Below, in pieces: positions 1 through 9,729 of a stretch of 64,000 bases of DNA (positions are counted from its first letter, which is position 1; each line of letters opens with the position of its first letter). Under the pieces are notes generated by a model. The model was given only the letters and a program-made list of their open reading frames with translations. It searched no databases and was not told the DNA's origin. Source of the stretch: Fulvivirga ulvae (GTDB taxonomy: Bacteria; Bacteroidota; Bacteroidia; Cytophagales; Cyclobacteriaceae); assembly GCF_021389975.1 (NCBI RefSeq), contig NZ_CP089981.1, forward strand, positions 6,101,501 through 6,165,500, read 5' to 3'. The translations under genes were made by a program, and so were the position numbers.

Positions 1-12
1 TGACAGGGATCA

Positions 13-1008
13 TTATTTGAATTTTTTAAAAAGTTCTTTCCTAAACTGGATTTTATCCCTTAAAGCCGCCATTTCCTTTTCTTTTAGTTTTCTATTTACA
101 ATTGATGAGTGCTTCGTTTGAATAATTTGATTTAGCTTAAAAAAATAAGGGTTTCCCATATTCCAATCCTGGTTTGTTGTAGGCTCGTATTTCAGACCAC
201 TCATATAGTGACTGGCAATAGTTTCAACCATATTCAAATCTGCACCCTTTAACTTGTCCTTATACTTATTTTTATTCTCCTTTAATATAGGCTTATCCAG
301 ATTTTTCCAAAGAGGATTACGCTTAGCTTCCTTGGTTTCTTTATTGGTATTAAAGCAAGCTTCCTCAACCTTCAGGTTAATATAACCTAGTACATTCGTC
401 ATTACGCTTTCGGTATTGGAAATTAAATCTTCATATTTCACGAAACACATATCAACATTGTACAAATTATGTAGGTTAAGTATATCTCTTTGTTCTTTCT
501 TCCATTTAGTTATTACCGAATAAGCGGTATGCATAAAAAGAGGTGTTCTTAACCATGAAGCTACATGATCTCGCGGATCTCTATATAGGTATATGAACTT
601 TGCATCTGGCAGATCCTTCAATATAGCCAATGCATATTTATGGTTATGATTATCCTTAGAAAAATATAGTTCACACTCCTCGGAACATGCCTTCTCCTGA
701 TATAAAGCATGTGCAAATTCAACAATGGAATTTAGTCCGTACTTATTGCAGACCTTATCATAATCCATATTCAGATTCCACCCATTATATTCATGATTAG
801 CATAAAGCTCCATATCCTTTAAAAGCATCACCCTATTGCTTAAGGATAAGGGAAGATAATAGTTATAAGCATTTCCAAACGCATCACAAAAATGTGGAGC
901 TACAGGTGCACTGATCTTTGAGTGGTTGCCTATTAAAGTTCTTAACAAGTTGCTCCCTGATCTTTCTGAACCCAAAAGAAAAATTCCTCCTTTATTGCTT
1001 TTACTCAT
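13..1008 (-). CDS. Sulfotransferase family protein
   Basis: The protein probably transfers sulfate from PAPS to a sugar or other acceptor. The N-terminus has the 5'-phosphosulfate-binding loop LLGSERSGSNLLRTL (about residues 11-25). A 3'-phosphate-binding motif, FIYLYRDPRDHVASW, lies near 138-152. At 331 aa it has the size of a full single-domain enzyme, and no signal peptide is seen, so it should act in the cytoplasm. Its ATG overlaps the TGA of the flippase gene by 4 nt, so it is the last visible gene of the polysaccharide operon and may sulfate that polymer; the acceptor is inference. The stop lies 12 bases from the window edge, so further operon genes may follow outside. Confidence 0.85.
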   Translation of the reverse strand: MSKSNKGGIFLLGSERSGSNLLRTLIGNHSKISAPVAPHFCDAFGNAYNYYLPLSLSNRVMLLKDMELYANHEYNGWNLNMDYDKVCNKYGLNSIVEFAHALYQEKACSEECELYFSKDNHNHKYALAILKDLPDAKFIYLYRDPRDHVASWLRTPLFMHTAYSVITKWKKEQRDILNLHNLYNVDMCFVKYEDLISNTESVMTNVLGYINLKVEEACFNTNKETKEAKRNPLWKNLDKPILKENKNKYKDKLKGADLNMVETIASHYMSGLKYEPTTNQDWNMGNPYFFKLNQIIQTKHSSIVNRKLKEKEMAALRDKIQFRKELFKKFK

Positions 1009-2444
1009 AAAATCTTTTTCAAAATATTACTAAACTCTTCTCTGGCCAATACCAGCCCCTCCATTCTAATTAGAGAGGAGTAAAACAAATAAAAAATTAT
1101 ATAGACAATTGATAGAATTATTTTTATAAGTAGAGTATTTCCTAAATAATAAGCCAACAGTACAAAGATTATAAAAGGGATTATCCCTTCAAAAATTTTC
1201 CTTAAGTGATATATCATGCTTATGCCCAAATACCTTTGAATAAAGTAAGAATTGTATACAGTTAGAATATAACTTAACCCGGTAACCGCCCAAACAAAAG
1301 GAATTAACCCATATAACAGACCTATTACGATCGGCAATGCTCTGATAATCTTTCTTACAATTCCGATCTTAAAATTTTCCTTTGATTTTCCCCTACTAAG
1401 CAAAGCATTTAGCATCATTGAGTTTAATGGAGGGTTAAAGCTTTTAAAAACCAAAATTTGGAAAAGGACTATGCTAAATGCCCAGTTTTCTCCAAACAAA
1501 CCTATAATGATTGGTTCTGCCAAAATGAATAACAGACCTGAAATTAAGAAAGAGAGGAAGCATATAAAGCTTACAACCTTAAAATAAACTTTATTAAATT
1601 TATCCAGATCATCTTGCAAGCCACTCAAAACAGGGAAAAACACAGACATTAAACTTTTGGATGTATAGGTTGTCACCTGAGAATTTAATGACTCCGCGCG
1701 AGAATAAAAGCCAAGTGTCGCTGGTGAAAAAACCTTGCCTATAAACAGTATATCCAGTTTTTGAAAAATCATTGAGGCAAACCGATCAAAGAACATAAAC
1801 GCACTAAAGCCTGTCAGTTTTTTCAGTTCTTTTAAAGAAAAAGAGAAATCTGGCTTCCAGCCTGAAGCTGACCATAATAAAATGGTACCTAAGAAGGATG
1901 TGCTTAATTGCTGTATTACCAAAGCGTACACTCCAAATCCCTGAAAAGCAAAGACTACACCCAATACCCCTCCAACTAGGTTAGATATTACACCTCGAAC
2001 TGTCAACAACTTAAAGTTCAACTCCCGTTTTAATATTGCGGCCTGTACCTGATTAAGCGAATTAAAAATAAAAATCAAAGAAAGCCACTTTAATAAGCCG
2101 GTTATCTCAGTATTGTTATAAAAGGATCCCACGAAGGGCGCCAAAAAGTAAAACAATACGGTTAAAAACAAGCCTACCGACAAATTGAGATAAAAGACAG
2201 AACTATATGTTAGCCTCGTATTTTCTTTATTTTGAATAAGCGCTGATGCAAAGCCAACATCAATAAATACTTGACTGATGCTGATAAACACCATTGCCAT
2301 TCCTACCAAACCAAACTCGGACGGCTCCAATAGCCGGGCCAGAAAAATGGAAATAATAAACCCACTTCCTTGCCGCAACAAGGTACCAGACATGTTCCAT
2401 GCAAAGGCATAAAAAGAACGCTTTTTGAGGCTTTGCTCACTCAT
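1005..2444 (-). CDS. Polysaccharide flippase (Wzx/MOP-type, lipopolysaccharide biosynthesis protein)
   Basis: This is a polytopic membrane protein of about 479 aa with some 12-14 hydrophobic segments. It starts with a cytoplasmic basic stretch followed by the FYAFAWNMSGTLLRQGSGF region that is typical of the Wzx/RfbX/MOP flippases. The family moves undecaprenyl-linked repeat units across the inner membrane. I chose the ATG at 2444; an in-frame TTG at 2459 would add five residues. It lies 20 nt behind the Wzc-like gene and overlaps the sulfotransferase start by 4 nt, which implies translational coupling. The transported repeat unit cannot be read from the sequence. Confidence 0.88.
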   Translation of the reverse strand: MSEQSLKKRSFYAFAWNMSGTLLRQGSGFIISIFLARLLEPSEFGLVGMAMVFISISQVFIDVGFASALIQNKENTRLTYSSVFYLNLSVGLFLTVLFYFLAPFVGSFYNNTEITGLLKWLSLIFIFNSLNQVQAAILKRELNFKLLTVRGVISNLVGGVLGVVFAFQGFGVYALVIQQLSTSFLGTILLWSASGWKPDFSFSLKELKKLTGFSAFMFFDRFASMIFQKLDILFIGKVFSPATLGFYSRAESLNSQVTTYTSKSLMSVFFPVLSGLQDDLDKFNKVYFKVVSFICFLSFLISGLLFILAEPIIIGLFGENWAFSIVLFQILVFKSFNPPLNSMMLNALLSRGKSKENFKIGIVRKIIRALPIVIGLLYGLIPFVWAVTGLSYILTVYNSYFIQRYLGISMIYHLRKIFEGIIPFIIFVLLAYYLGNTLLIKIILSIVYIIFYLFYSSLIRMEGLVLAREEFSNILKKIL

Positions 2445-2464
2445 ATTACCTTTTGGCAAGCAAT

Positions 2465-4894
2465 TTAATCCTCTTTATAATAACCATGACTATTGCCTTT
2501 ACTTCGGGACACCCCATAGCCATATCCGTAGCCATAACCATAGCCATAACCGTAGCCGTAGCCGTAGCCATAACCCATACCTGATTTTTTAATATCATTA
2601 AGCAATATGCTAACCCCCCGCAGTTTTCCTAATTCATAGAACTCCTGAATGTTTTGAAGAGCTTGTATTGGCGTATAGTTCTGACGAACCAAAAAAAGCG
2701 TATGGTCAGCTTTTTTAGACAACAGGAATGCGTCTGTTACCAACGCTATTGGAGGTGTATCAAAAATGAGAAAATCGTAATACTCAAAAAGATTATCAAT
2801 CATTTGCTCTAACCTGCTTGTCATTAATAATTCACTTGGATTAGGCGGAACTGGTCCGGCACTAATTATATCCAGATTTGGCACATGAGTTTTTTGAATT
2901 ACCTCATCCTGAGATTTAATTCCTGATAAATATTGGCTTAGACCTTTATCATTTGACAAGCCAAAGTCATCATAAATACGAGGTTTTCTCATATCTGCAC
3001 CAACTATGATTGTTTTCTTGTCTGCAAATGCAAATATTGTTGCCAGATTAATCGTAGTGAAAGTCTTACCCTCACCGGCAATAGATGATGTTATAACAAA
3101 CATCTTTTTGTTCTTACCTTCTGTAAAATAATTTAAATTACTTCTCAGTGCTCTAAATGATTCAGCCAATCCCGATCTTGGTTTTTCATAAGCAATTAAA
3201 TTACCCTTTTCACTGTTGTGTCCAATACCACCTACAACAGGTATGGCCGTAAGCCCTTCAATGTCCTCCTTGGATTGAATCTTTTGGTTAAGAAGTTCTA
3301 AAATCACAAATAATAAAGAAGGAAGCACTAACCCTATCAACAGCGCCACAAGGTAATTCTGAACAGGTTTAGGGGATATCTGTCCTCCCGCAATTAAAGG
3401 AGGATTGACCACAACGATATCAGAAGTTGTAGAAGCACGGGAAATTCCCGCTTCAGCTCGTTTCTGCAATAAAAAATTATATAAATTTTCTCGTAATGAA
3501 TAATTCCGTTGAATATCCACGAGTTCCTGTTCCATTCTTGGGAGTCTGGATAATTCAGTTTCAATCGTTGATATCTGCTGATTGATAAAATCTCTATTAA
3601 TTTTTTGAGTTTCGCGATAATTCTCTATACCCTCTAAAATAAGCTTTTTTAATTGACCTATTCTCCGTTTTCTCTCCTGAAAAAGTGGGTTATCTTCAAG
3701 TCTCTCCGCTCCATTTTCTTTATAGATGCTCCCTTGTAAATTTATTAACTCTTCAATTAGGCCTACCAGAACTGCATCTGTAATACCAACACTAGATGGA
3801 GTCACTAATTGATCATCCTTTAACTGGCGCTTTTCTAACACACCCTCCAGATACTTAAAGTAATTATCTTGCAAATTCATTTTCACTTTCTGCGCTTCTA
3901 AATCCTGAAGTCTCGCATAAAGTCTCCCAGCTTCGGCACTCAGGTTACTACTTGCATTGTTCTGCCTAAAGGCAAGGATTTTATTTTCGTAAAAACGAAG
4001 TGAGTCCCCAATAAAATCTAACTGCTGATCAAGAAATTCCAGAGATTTAGTAGCTACCTGATTTTTTTTATTGACATCATACTCCTGATATCTCTCTATA
4101 AATTTATTCAGAAAAGCGATTTCTTTTTCCGGCACAGGACCTGAAATATCCAGGTTAACAACTGAAGCTCCTTGCTGGGCCCATTCAGCTCTTAACTTTC
4201 CCGAATATTTTTTTGCCAATTGAAACGGATCAATAAACTTTACAATATAAAACTGGTTGAGTATTTCATTGTTAATTTCATGTTTTTTTAAGACATAGAG
4301 CTTAAAACCATTGATTTTTAATGTGTCATTAAAAGCAAGCTGTTCAAAACGCTTCCCTCCTTTTGTATCATCCTGATTCAGATATTCAAGTTCAAAATGT
4401 GTTTGATTCTTGATCTTAAACCCCATAGATCTCCCCCAGGGCATAGATGCTCCATCCAAAATGTGAAATTCAACAGGAAAATTCACATCATAATACTCCA
4501 CTGTTTTTATATTACCCTCACGATAAAAAGCTGTTGTAAAATTCAACTCTTCAACAACTTTTTGCATCAGTGGATACGATTTTAATATATAAAGTTCATT
4601 ATAGAAGTTTCTATATGGGTTCACCAAAGCGTTGTTATACAAAAATTTCGCACCTGCATTTTCCTCGCTTTCCCTTATAATAATCGAAGCTGTTACAGGA
4701 TAAATTTTTGTGCTATACCGATTGATAATATAGGCGCAAACTAAGGCGATAAGAACAGTAATTATAATTAAATACCAATACTTAATTGCCCTAACAAAAA
4801 CTCGCTTATAATTGATTAATTGGATGTTTTTTCGGGATACTTGCTGTTCTCCTTCAAAGTTCTCAAGATCCTCATGTTCAAATGTATTCTTCAA
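2465..4894 (-). CDS. Wzc-like polysaccharide co-polymerase with BY-kinase domain
   Basis: This 809-aa inner-membrane protein controls chain length and export of polysaccharide and phosphorylates its own tyrosines. The layout is TM1 (about 39-60), a Wzz periplasmic domain with long coiled coils (about 280-470), TM2 (about 515-540) and a cytoplasmic bacterial tyrosine kinase. The kinase has Walker A SSIAGEGKTFTT (about 601-612), Walker A' VGADMRKPR and Walker B FLIFDTPP. The C-terminus carries ten GY dipeptides and a final YY as the tyrosine cluster. The only plausible start is TTG at 4894, because no upstream in-frame ATG exists. Wza-like and flippase genes flank it, as in Wzy-dependent export loci. 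Confidence 0.93.
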   Translation of the reverse strand: MKNTFEHEDLENFEGEQQVSRKNIQLINYKRVFVRAIKYWYLIIITVLIALVCAYIINRYSTKIYPVTASIIIRESEENAGAKFLYNNALVNPYRNFYNELYILKSYPLMQKVVEELNFTTAFYREGNIKTVEYYDVNFPVEFHILDGASMPWGRSMGFKIKNQTHFELEYLNQDDTKGGKRFEQLAFNDTLKINGFKLYVLKKHEINNEILNQFYIVKFIDPFQLAKKYSGKLRAEWAQQGASVVNLDISGPVPEKEIAFLNKFIERYQEYDVNKKNQVATKSLEFLDQQLDFIGDSLRFYENKILAFRQNNASSNLSAEAGRLYARLQDLEAQKVKMNLQDNYFKYLEGVLEKRQLKDDQLVTPSSVGITDAVLVGLIEELINLQGSIYKENGAERLEDNPLFQERKRRIGQLKKLILEGIENYRETQKINRDFINQQISTIETELSRLPRMEQELVDIQRNYSLRENLYNFLLQKRAEAGISRASTTSDIVVVNPPLIAGGQISPKPVQNYLVALLIGLVLPSLLFVILELLNQKIQSKEDIEGLTAIPVVGGIGHNSEKGNLIAYEKPRSGLAESFRALRSNLNYFTEGKNKKMFVITSSIAGEGKTFTTINLATIFAFADKKTIIVGADMRKPRIYDDFGLSNDKGLSQYLSGIKSQDEVIQKTHVPNLDIISAGPVPPNPSELLMTSRLEQMIDNLFEYYDFLIFDTPPIALVTDAFLLSKKADHTLFLVRQNYTPIQALQNIQEFYELGKLRGVSILLNDIKKSGMGYGYGYGYGYGYGYGYGYGYGVSRSKGNSHGYYKED
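2516..2575 (-). repeat. Ten tandem 6-bp units encoding the Gly-Tyr tail of the BY-kinase
   Basis: Sixty bases hold ten consecutive hexamers of the form GGN TAY (coding strand), all encoding Gly-Tyr. Gly and Tyr codons vary between GGT/GGC/GGA and TAT/TAC, so this is not a perfect microsatellite. A change by whole units would keep the frame and alter the number of tyrosines. Confidence 0.9.
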
Positions 4895-4944
4895 AATATT
4901 GGTAGCAAATGTTGTTAAACGAGACTATAAATACGAGAAAATGC

Positions 4945-5730
4945 TTACTGTCGTAATAAAGTTACTATAAATAATGCTGCCGACAGCGTTGATGTCCATA
5001 ACCCGAGATTGGAAGCAAAGTATTTTTTGAAGGTACGTTGTTTCAGTGGTGGTACTATAATAATATCGTTCTGTTGCACATAATAATAAGACGACTCAAT
5101 ATATTGTTCTTCCAGAAGATTTATGTAATGAACCTCTGAAGAATTACCTACTTGCCTTATGACCTTAACGAAGCTTCTGTCTGCAAGTTCTCCAAACCCG
5201 CCAGCCATTCCAATTGCCTCCATCATTGTAATTCTGGTGTTATAAGAATTAACTACATTTTCATTGTTTACCTCCCCCAAGACAGTGAAGCGAAAATTCA
5301 GTAATCTAATTCTAACAACGGCATCTCTCAGAAATTGATTAGCTATCTTTTGAATCCTTTCCTGAGCTTCAAATACTGTCTGCCCTGCAACATTAACCTT
5401 TCCAATTACCGGGTATTCAATATTCCCATCTGTATCAACCAGAATTCCTGAAAGAGTCTGATTTATACCAGCCCCAACTCGTTGCGGGTTGATCTTAGAG
5501 AAGAAATCATATTCCTCATCTGTTATACTTTCAAAGTTTACCGAAAGGATATCAAGAGGCTGAATTCTATACTCTGTAATGTTCATTTGATGAATACGCA
5601 AGATTGTGTCCCTTGGAATTTCATCTCTTTCACTAAGCTCATCTTCATGCTGCAAATACACCAACTTTTTGGCTGGCACACACGACGCCCCCAACACCAC
5701 AATAAAAATCAAAATAATCAGGTTTCTCAT
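4945..5730 (-). CDS. Wza-like polysaccharide biosynthesis/export lipoprotein
   Basis: This is an outer-membrane polysaccharide export protein of 261 aa. It has a lipoprotein signal ending in LGASC (Cys17). A Poly_export domain follows (about 53-150, with YRIQPLDILSVNF at its start), then an SLBB-type region with FTVLGEVNNENVV. A C-terminal hydrophobic segment (about 243-259) is usual in Bacteroidota members. It lies 18 nt after kdsA and 50 nt before the BY-kinase gene, the standard Wza-Wzc pairing. It should form the periplasm-spanning and outer-membrane channel that works with the Wzc-like protein. Confidence 0.9.
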   Translation of the reverse strand: MRNLIILIFIVVLGASCVPAKKLVYLQHEDELSERDEIPRDTILRIHQMNITEYRIQPLDILSVNFESITDEEYDFFSKINPQRVGAGINQTLSGILVDTDGNIEYPVIGKVNVAGQTVFEAQERIQKIANQFLRDAVVRIRLLNFRFTVLGEVNNENVVNSYNTRITMMEAIGMAGGFGELADRSFVKVIRQVGNSSEVHYINLLEEQYIESSYYYVQQNDIIIVPPLKQRTFKKYFASNLGLWTSTLSAALFIVTLLRQ

Positions 5731-5748
5731 TTCAAAAAATCGCGTGTA

Positions 5749-6585
5749 CTATTTTACAAAACTTTTTCCCAACATCCATACTTCCTTCAGCATCTTGAGG
5801 AACTCTTCTATTTCATTGAGTGGCACCATGTTAGGCCCGTCGCTTAATGCTTTTGAGGGATTGGGATGGGTTTCTATGAAGAAACCGTCTACTCCTACTG
5901 CCGCAGCTGCTCTACCCAGATAAGGGGCAAACTGTCGTTGGCCTCCGGAGGTGCCTCCTGCACCTCCTGGCTGCTGTACGCTATGGGTAACGTCAAAAAC
6001 TACCGGAGCGTATTGTCGCATAGTAGGGAGTGCTCTCATGTCGACTACAAGGTTATGATAACCGAATGATACTCCCCTTTCGGTCAGACAAACGTTAGGG
6101 TTGCCTGCTCCGCGTACCTTATCCACTGCATACTTCATGTCTTCCGGCGCCATAAACTGGCCTCTTTTTACTTTGACCATTTTACCGGTTTCAGCTGCCG
6201 CGAGCAGTAAATCTGTTTGTCTGCATAGAAATGCAGGGATCTGTAATACGTCTACAACTTCAGCTACTTCTTTGGCCTGGTATGATTCGTGAATGTCTGT
6301 AACAGCCGGAACGCTCAGGTCTTTTTTAACTCTTGAAAGAATTTCAAGACCTGAGTCTAAACCTTTACCGCGATATGAGCCAGCAGATGTACGGTTGGCT
6401 TTATCAAATGAGGCTTTGAATACATAGTCTATATCTAATTGTTGGCACACCTCTTTTACCTTTGCGCCGGTTTCCATGCATATGTCATAGCTTTCCGCTG
6501 CACATGGCCCGGCAAACAACACCAGCCTGTCGCCTCCTAAATTTATATTTTCCGTGATCTTAACACTTTCTTTAAATATCTCCAT
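5749..6585 (-). CDS. kdsA: 3-deoxy-8-phosphooctulonate synthase (Kdo-8-P synthase)
   Basis: The enzyme condenses phosphoenolpyruvate with arabinose-5-phosphate to Kdo-8-phosphate in the cytoplasm. Characteristic motifs are LFAGPCAAES near the N-terminus, KASFDKANRTS, VPAVTDIH, the VKRGQFMAPEDM block, a VFDVTHSVQQPGG stretch and FIETHPNP near the C-terminus. At 278 aa the length is normal. The ATG at 6585 overlaps the TGA of kdsC by one base (TGATG); a TTG one codon upstream is less likely. The presence of a Kdo pathway supports a Gram-negative lipopolysaccharide or a Kdo-linked polymer. Confidence 0.97.
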   Translation of the reverse strand: MEIFKESVKITENINLGGDRLVLFAGPCAAESYDICMETGAKVKEVCQQLDIDYVFKASFDKANRTSAGSYRGKGLDSGLEILSRVKKDLSVPAVTDIHESYQAKEVAEVVDVLQIPAFLCRQTDLLLAAAETGKMVKVKRGQFMAPEDMKYAVDKVRGAGNPNVCLTERGVSFGYHNLVVDMRALPTMRQYAPVVFDVTHSVQQPGGAGGTSGGQRQFAPYLGRAAAAVGVDGFFIETHPNPSKALSDGPNMVPLNEIEEFLKMLKEVWMLGKSFVK

Positions 6586-7136
6586 CAATTGTCTATGTAA
6601 CTCTTTACTATTTCTTCCAACAGGCCTTGTGAAGCCAGAATGAAGTCAGCGGTTTCCCGAACTACTCCTTCTCCACCTTTCTTTTCAGTAACTAAATCAG
6701 CATATCCCTTTACGTATTCCAGAGCATCTGCCGGTGCCACTCCCAGGCCTGCGTATTTAATTAATTTCAGGTCTATTATATCATCTCCTATATAAGCAAC
6801 CTGGTCATCCGAAAGCCTGTACTTTTCCAGAACATCATTATAAACCGCAAATTTATCTTTTACATGCTGATAAAAAAAGTCCAGCCTAAGTTCTTCGCAA
6901 CGCCTGGCGACCAAATCGGATGTTCTTCCGGTGATCGCCCCTATGATTAGATTATTGGCTTTCAGGTGTTTAATGATCTGTCCGTCTTTTACATTGAAGA
7001 CTTTCAGCTCGTCACTGCTGTTGCTATAAATAATTCCGCCGTTGGTCAGCACTCCATCAACGTCAAATATGATGGCTTTGATCTTCCTGGCCTTGTCTAT
7101 CTGAGATTGACTATATTTTTTAAGGATAATTTCCAT
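6585..7136 (-). CDS. kdsC: 3-deoxy-D-manno-octulosonate-8-phosphate phosphatase (HAD family)
   Basis: The protein is a small HAD phosphatase that removes phosphate from Kdo-8-P. The nucleophile motif IIFDVDGVLT is at about residues 22-31, motif II is AITGRTS, and the acidic motif IV is YIGDDIIDL. At 183 aa it has the normal size of KdsC without a fused kdsD. I prefer the ATG at 7136 with an A-rich upstream region; a TTG start at 7157 would add seven residues and would overlap the putative promoter box. It is the first gene of the minus-strand Kdo/polysaccharide operon, translationally coupled to kdsA. Confidence 0.95.
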   Translation of the reverse strand: MEIILKKYSQSQIDKARKIKAIIFDVDGVLTNGGIIYSNSSDELKVFNVKDGQIIKHLKANNLIIGAITGRTSDLVARRCEELRLDFFYQHVKDKFAVYNDVLEKYRLSDDQVAYIGDDIIDLKLIKYAGLGVAPADALEYVKGYADLVTEKKGGEGVVRETADFILASQGLLEEIVKSYIDN

Positions 7137-7154
7137 TATTAAGTAAAAACCGAT

Positions 7155-7162
7155 CAAAGATA
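7155..7162 (-). promoter_or_regulatory. Putative -7 box (TATCTTTG) of the kdsC operon
   Basis: On the minus strand TATCTTTG matches the Bacteroidota -7 consensus TAnnTTTG and lies 18 nt before the kdsC ATG. No TTG element is seen at the expected upstream spacing, so the assignment is tentative. Confidence 0.35.
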
Positions 7163-7278
7163 AGAGGATTATTTTACGTAAGCCTTAATATTTTTAATGA
7201 TTTATAATTACTTTAATGGATCAGGAATTTTTAGAATACTCATTCTTTTCATGACCCCATAAAATCATACTGATATTC

Positions 7279-9729
7279 ATGAAGTTATTCAAATTTTTAG
7301 TCATTGTCAGCATTACATTTTTACTCGTCTATGCTTTCAATAACCGTTTAGTTATCCAGGGTACTCCTGTACCTCCTTTAGGCAAATTTCTGGATCCTAA
7401 CCACGGATTTTGGCAAAATGCCGAGCGGGACAGCTTTCCTTATCAATCTCAGGTGGCGTTAACAGGGCTGAATGAACCCGTAACAGTTAAATACGACGAC
7501 AATGGCGTCCCTCATATTTTCGCAAACAATAACCATGACATGTATATGGCGCAAGGCTACATTATAGCCCAGCATCGGTTATGGCAGATGGAATTTCAGA
7601 CGCACGCTGCAGCAGGTAGGGTTTCTGAGATCATAGGTACAAATGGGCTGGAGTTTGATAGGATGCAGCGAAGAAAGGGCATGCTTTTAGGGGCCGAGTC
7701 CACATACAATGCCATGCGTACTGATGAAGAGGCAAACAAAGCCATAGAGGCTTATGCGGATGGGGTGAACCAATATATTCAATCGCTCAATTACAAAGAC
7801 TTACCTATAGAATATAAGCTGCTAGGGTATGAGCCGGAAGAATGGACTCCTCTAAAATCTGCCCTTATTCTTGAATACATGATCAATAACCTGACCGGTT
7901 ATGATGATGACCTTGAAAACACAAATGCACTAAACCTCCTGGGCAAGGAAACCTTTGATTTTCTTTTCCCTGAATATTTACCCGGTGTAGACCCGGTGAT
8001 CCCTACAGATGTGAAATCGCCATGGCCTTTTGAGCCGGTTGCAACAGAGGCTCCGGCTATAACCTTGCCCTCCGATAATATTGAGACCACTCTTCCAAAA
8101 CCAGACCCTGACAACGGAAGTAATAACTGGGCAGTTTCCGGTAGCAAGACTGCCAGCGGTAATGCTATTCTGGCCAACGATACCCACCTGGGATTAAACC
8201 TGCCTTCCCTCTGGATCATGTTGCAGCTTCATTCACCTGAGGTGAACGTTTACGGCTTCACTTTTACAGGGGCGGCAGGTATTACCATTGGGTTCAATGA
8301 TTCAATCTCATGGGGTTTTACAAATGCCCCTCGTGACCATAGGGACTGGTACAAGATCAAGCTCAAAGATGACAGCGGAAATGAATACTGGCATGACGGA
8401 CAATGGAAGAATACAGAAAAAAGGGTCGAAACAATTAAAATACGAGGAGAAGAGCCCTTTTATGACACCATTACCTTTACACATCATGGCCCGATAGTGT
8501 ATGATAAGAATTTTGGTGATGAGGATAGCAGAAAAAACTACGCACTGCACTGGATCGGGCACCAACCTTCCAGAGTGCAAAAGGCTTTATTAAAGTTAAA
8601 CCGAGGCAATAATTATGAGGATTATCTGACTGCTATAGAATATTGGGATGCACCTCCTCAAAATATTGTCTTTGCTTCCGTAGATGGAGACATCGCTTTA
8701 AGGGTTCAAGGTCAATTTACAGCAAAATGGAAGGAACAGGGTAAATTCCTGATGGACGGCAGTGATCCTAAAAATGAGTGGCAGACGCTGATCCCCAAGG
8801 CGCAGAACCCTTACCAATATAATCCGGAGAGAGGATTTGTAAGCTCGGCCAATCAGCACTCGGTGGACAGCTTGTATCCTTACTGGGTGTATGATGCTTC
8901 TTATGAGTATTACAGAAACAGGATAATCAATCAACTGCTTACGTCCATGGACAGCATTACCGTAGAAGATATGATGAAAATGCAATCTAACAGCTACAGT
9001 ATACTTCCTCAGGAAGTACTTCCTTTATTGCTTGACTCTTTATCAATGGATGGTTTGAGCAACGAGCAAAAAGATGTTGTAGATGCACTAAAAAAGTGGG
9101 ATTATAACTACCTGGTAGGTCTTAAAGCTCCCAGCTATTTTCAGGCCTGGTGGAACCAGTTGCATACTTCCATTTGGGACGAGTTCCACAGAACTGACCT
9201 GGCCCTTGACGCACCCAATGATTATACTACCACCTATATCATCAAAAACTATCCGCAATACAAATTCATTGATGTGGACTCCACCGATCAGAAGGAATCG
9301 TTGACTTACCTTATCAATACTTCTTTTAAGCAATCTCTGGCGAACCTGGAAGCCTGGAAGGAAGATAACCAGATAGATTATACCTGGGGCAATTATAAGG
9401 GGACATTCATACGACACCTTGCCGATTTAGGTGGCAGCCTGGCCGGTTTTAGCCGATACAATGTGCAGGTGAATGGTGTAGCCGACGCTATTAATTCCAC
9501 CAAGCGTAATCACGGGCCTTCCGAAAGGTTTATCGTGGAAATGAGTTCTCCGCCAAAAGCCTGGGGTATTTATCCCGGAGGACAATCCGGAAACCCGGGT
9601 AGCATCTGGTACGACAATATGATTGACGGCTGGCGTGATGGAGAGTACCTTCCGCTACTGTTCATGCGCGAAAAAGAGGCGAATCAGGAGAAAATATTAT
9701 TTGATCAAACATTGAAACCCATAGAATAA
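7279..9729 (+). CDS. Penicillin acylase family protein (Ntn hydrolase, S45)
   Basis: This 816-aa precursor belongs to the penicillin G acylase/acyl-homoserine lactone acylase family of amide hydrolases. An N-terminal hydrophobic segment directs it to the periplasm. The alpha chain contains the VPHIFANNNHDMYMAQGY block. The autocleavage site GSNNWAVSG places the Ntn nucleophile at Ser281, after a proline-rich spacer peptide, and is followed by ANDTHLGLNLPSLW of the beta chain. The substrate is unknown; homologues act on beta-lactams, N-acyl-homoserine lactones or other acyl amides. The stop codon overlaps the ATG of the next small membrane gene (TAATG), so both are co-translated. Confidence 0.95.
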   Translation: MKLFKFLVIVSITFLLVYAFNNRLVIQGTPVPPLGKFLDPNHGFWQNAERDSFPYQSQVALTGLNEPVTVKYDDNGVPHIFANNNHDMYMAQGYIIAQHRLWQMEFQTHAAAGRVSEIIGTNGLEFDRMQRRKGMLLGAESTYNAMRTDEEANKAIEAYADGVNQYIQSLNYKDLPIEYKLLGYEPEEWTPLKSALILEYMINNLTGYDDDLENTNALNLLGKETFDFLFPEYLPGVDPVIPTDVKSPWPFEPVATEAPAITLPSDNIETTLPKPDPDNGSNNWAVSGSKTASGNAILANDTHLGLNLPSLWIMLQLHSPEVNVYGFTFTGAAGITIGFNDSISWGFTNAPRDHRDWYKIKLKDDSGNEYWHDGQWKNTEKRVETIKIRGEEPFYDTITFTHHGPIVYDKNFGDEDSRKNYALHWIGHQPSRVQKALLKLNRGNNYEDYLTAIEYWDAPPQNIVFASVDGDIALRVQGQFTAKWKEQGKFLMDGSDPKNEWQTLIPKAQNPYQYNPERGFVSSANQHSVDSLYPYWVYDASYEYYRNRIINQLLTSMDSITVEDMMKMQSNSYSILPQEVLPLLLDSLSMDGLSNEQKDVVDALKKWDYNYLVGLKAPSYFQAWWNQLHTSIWDEFHRTDLALDAPNDYTTTYIIKNYPQYKFIDVDSTDQKESLTYLINTSFKQSLANLEAWKEDNQIDYTWGNYKGTFIRHLADLGGSLAGFSRYNVQVNGVADAINSTKRNHGPSERFIVEMSSPPKAWGIYPGGQSGNPGSIWYDNMIDGWRDGEYLPLLFMREKEANQEKILFDQTLKPIE

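Noticed and set aside
2516..2575. Repeats considered as a CRISPR array
   Set aside because: Units are 6 bp, in frame, inside a kinase gene and without spacers.
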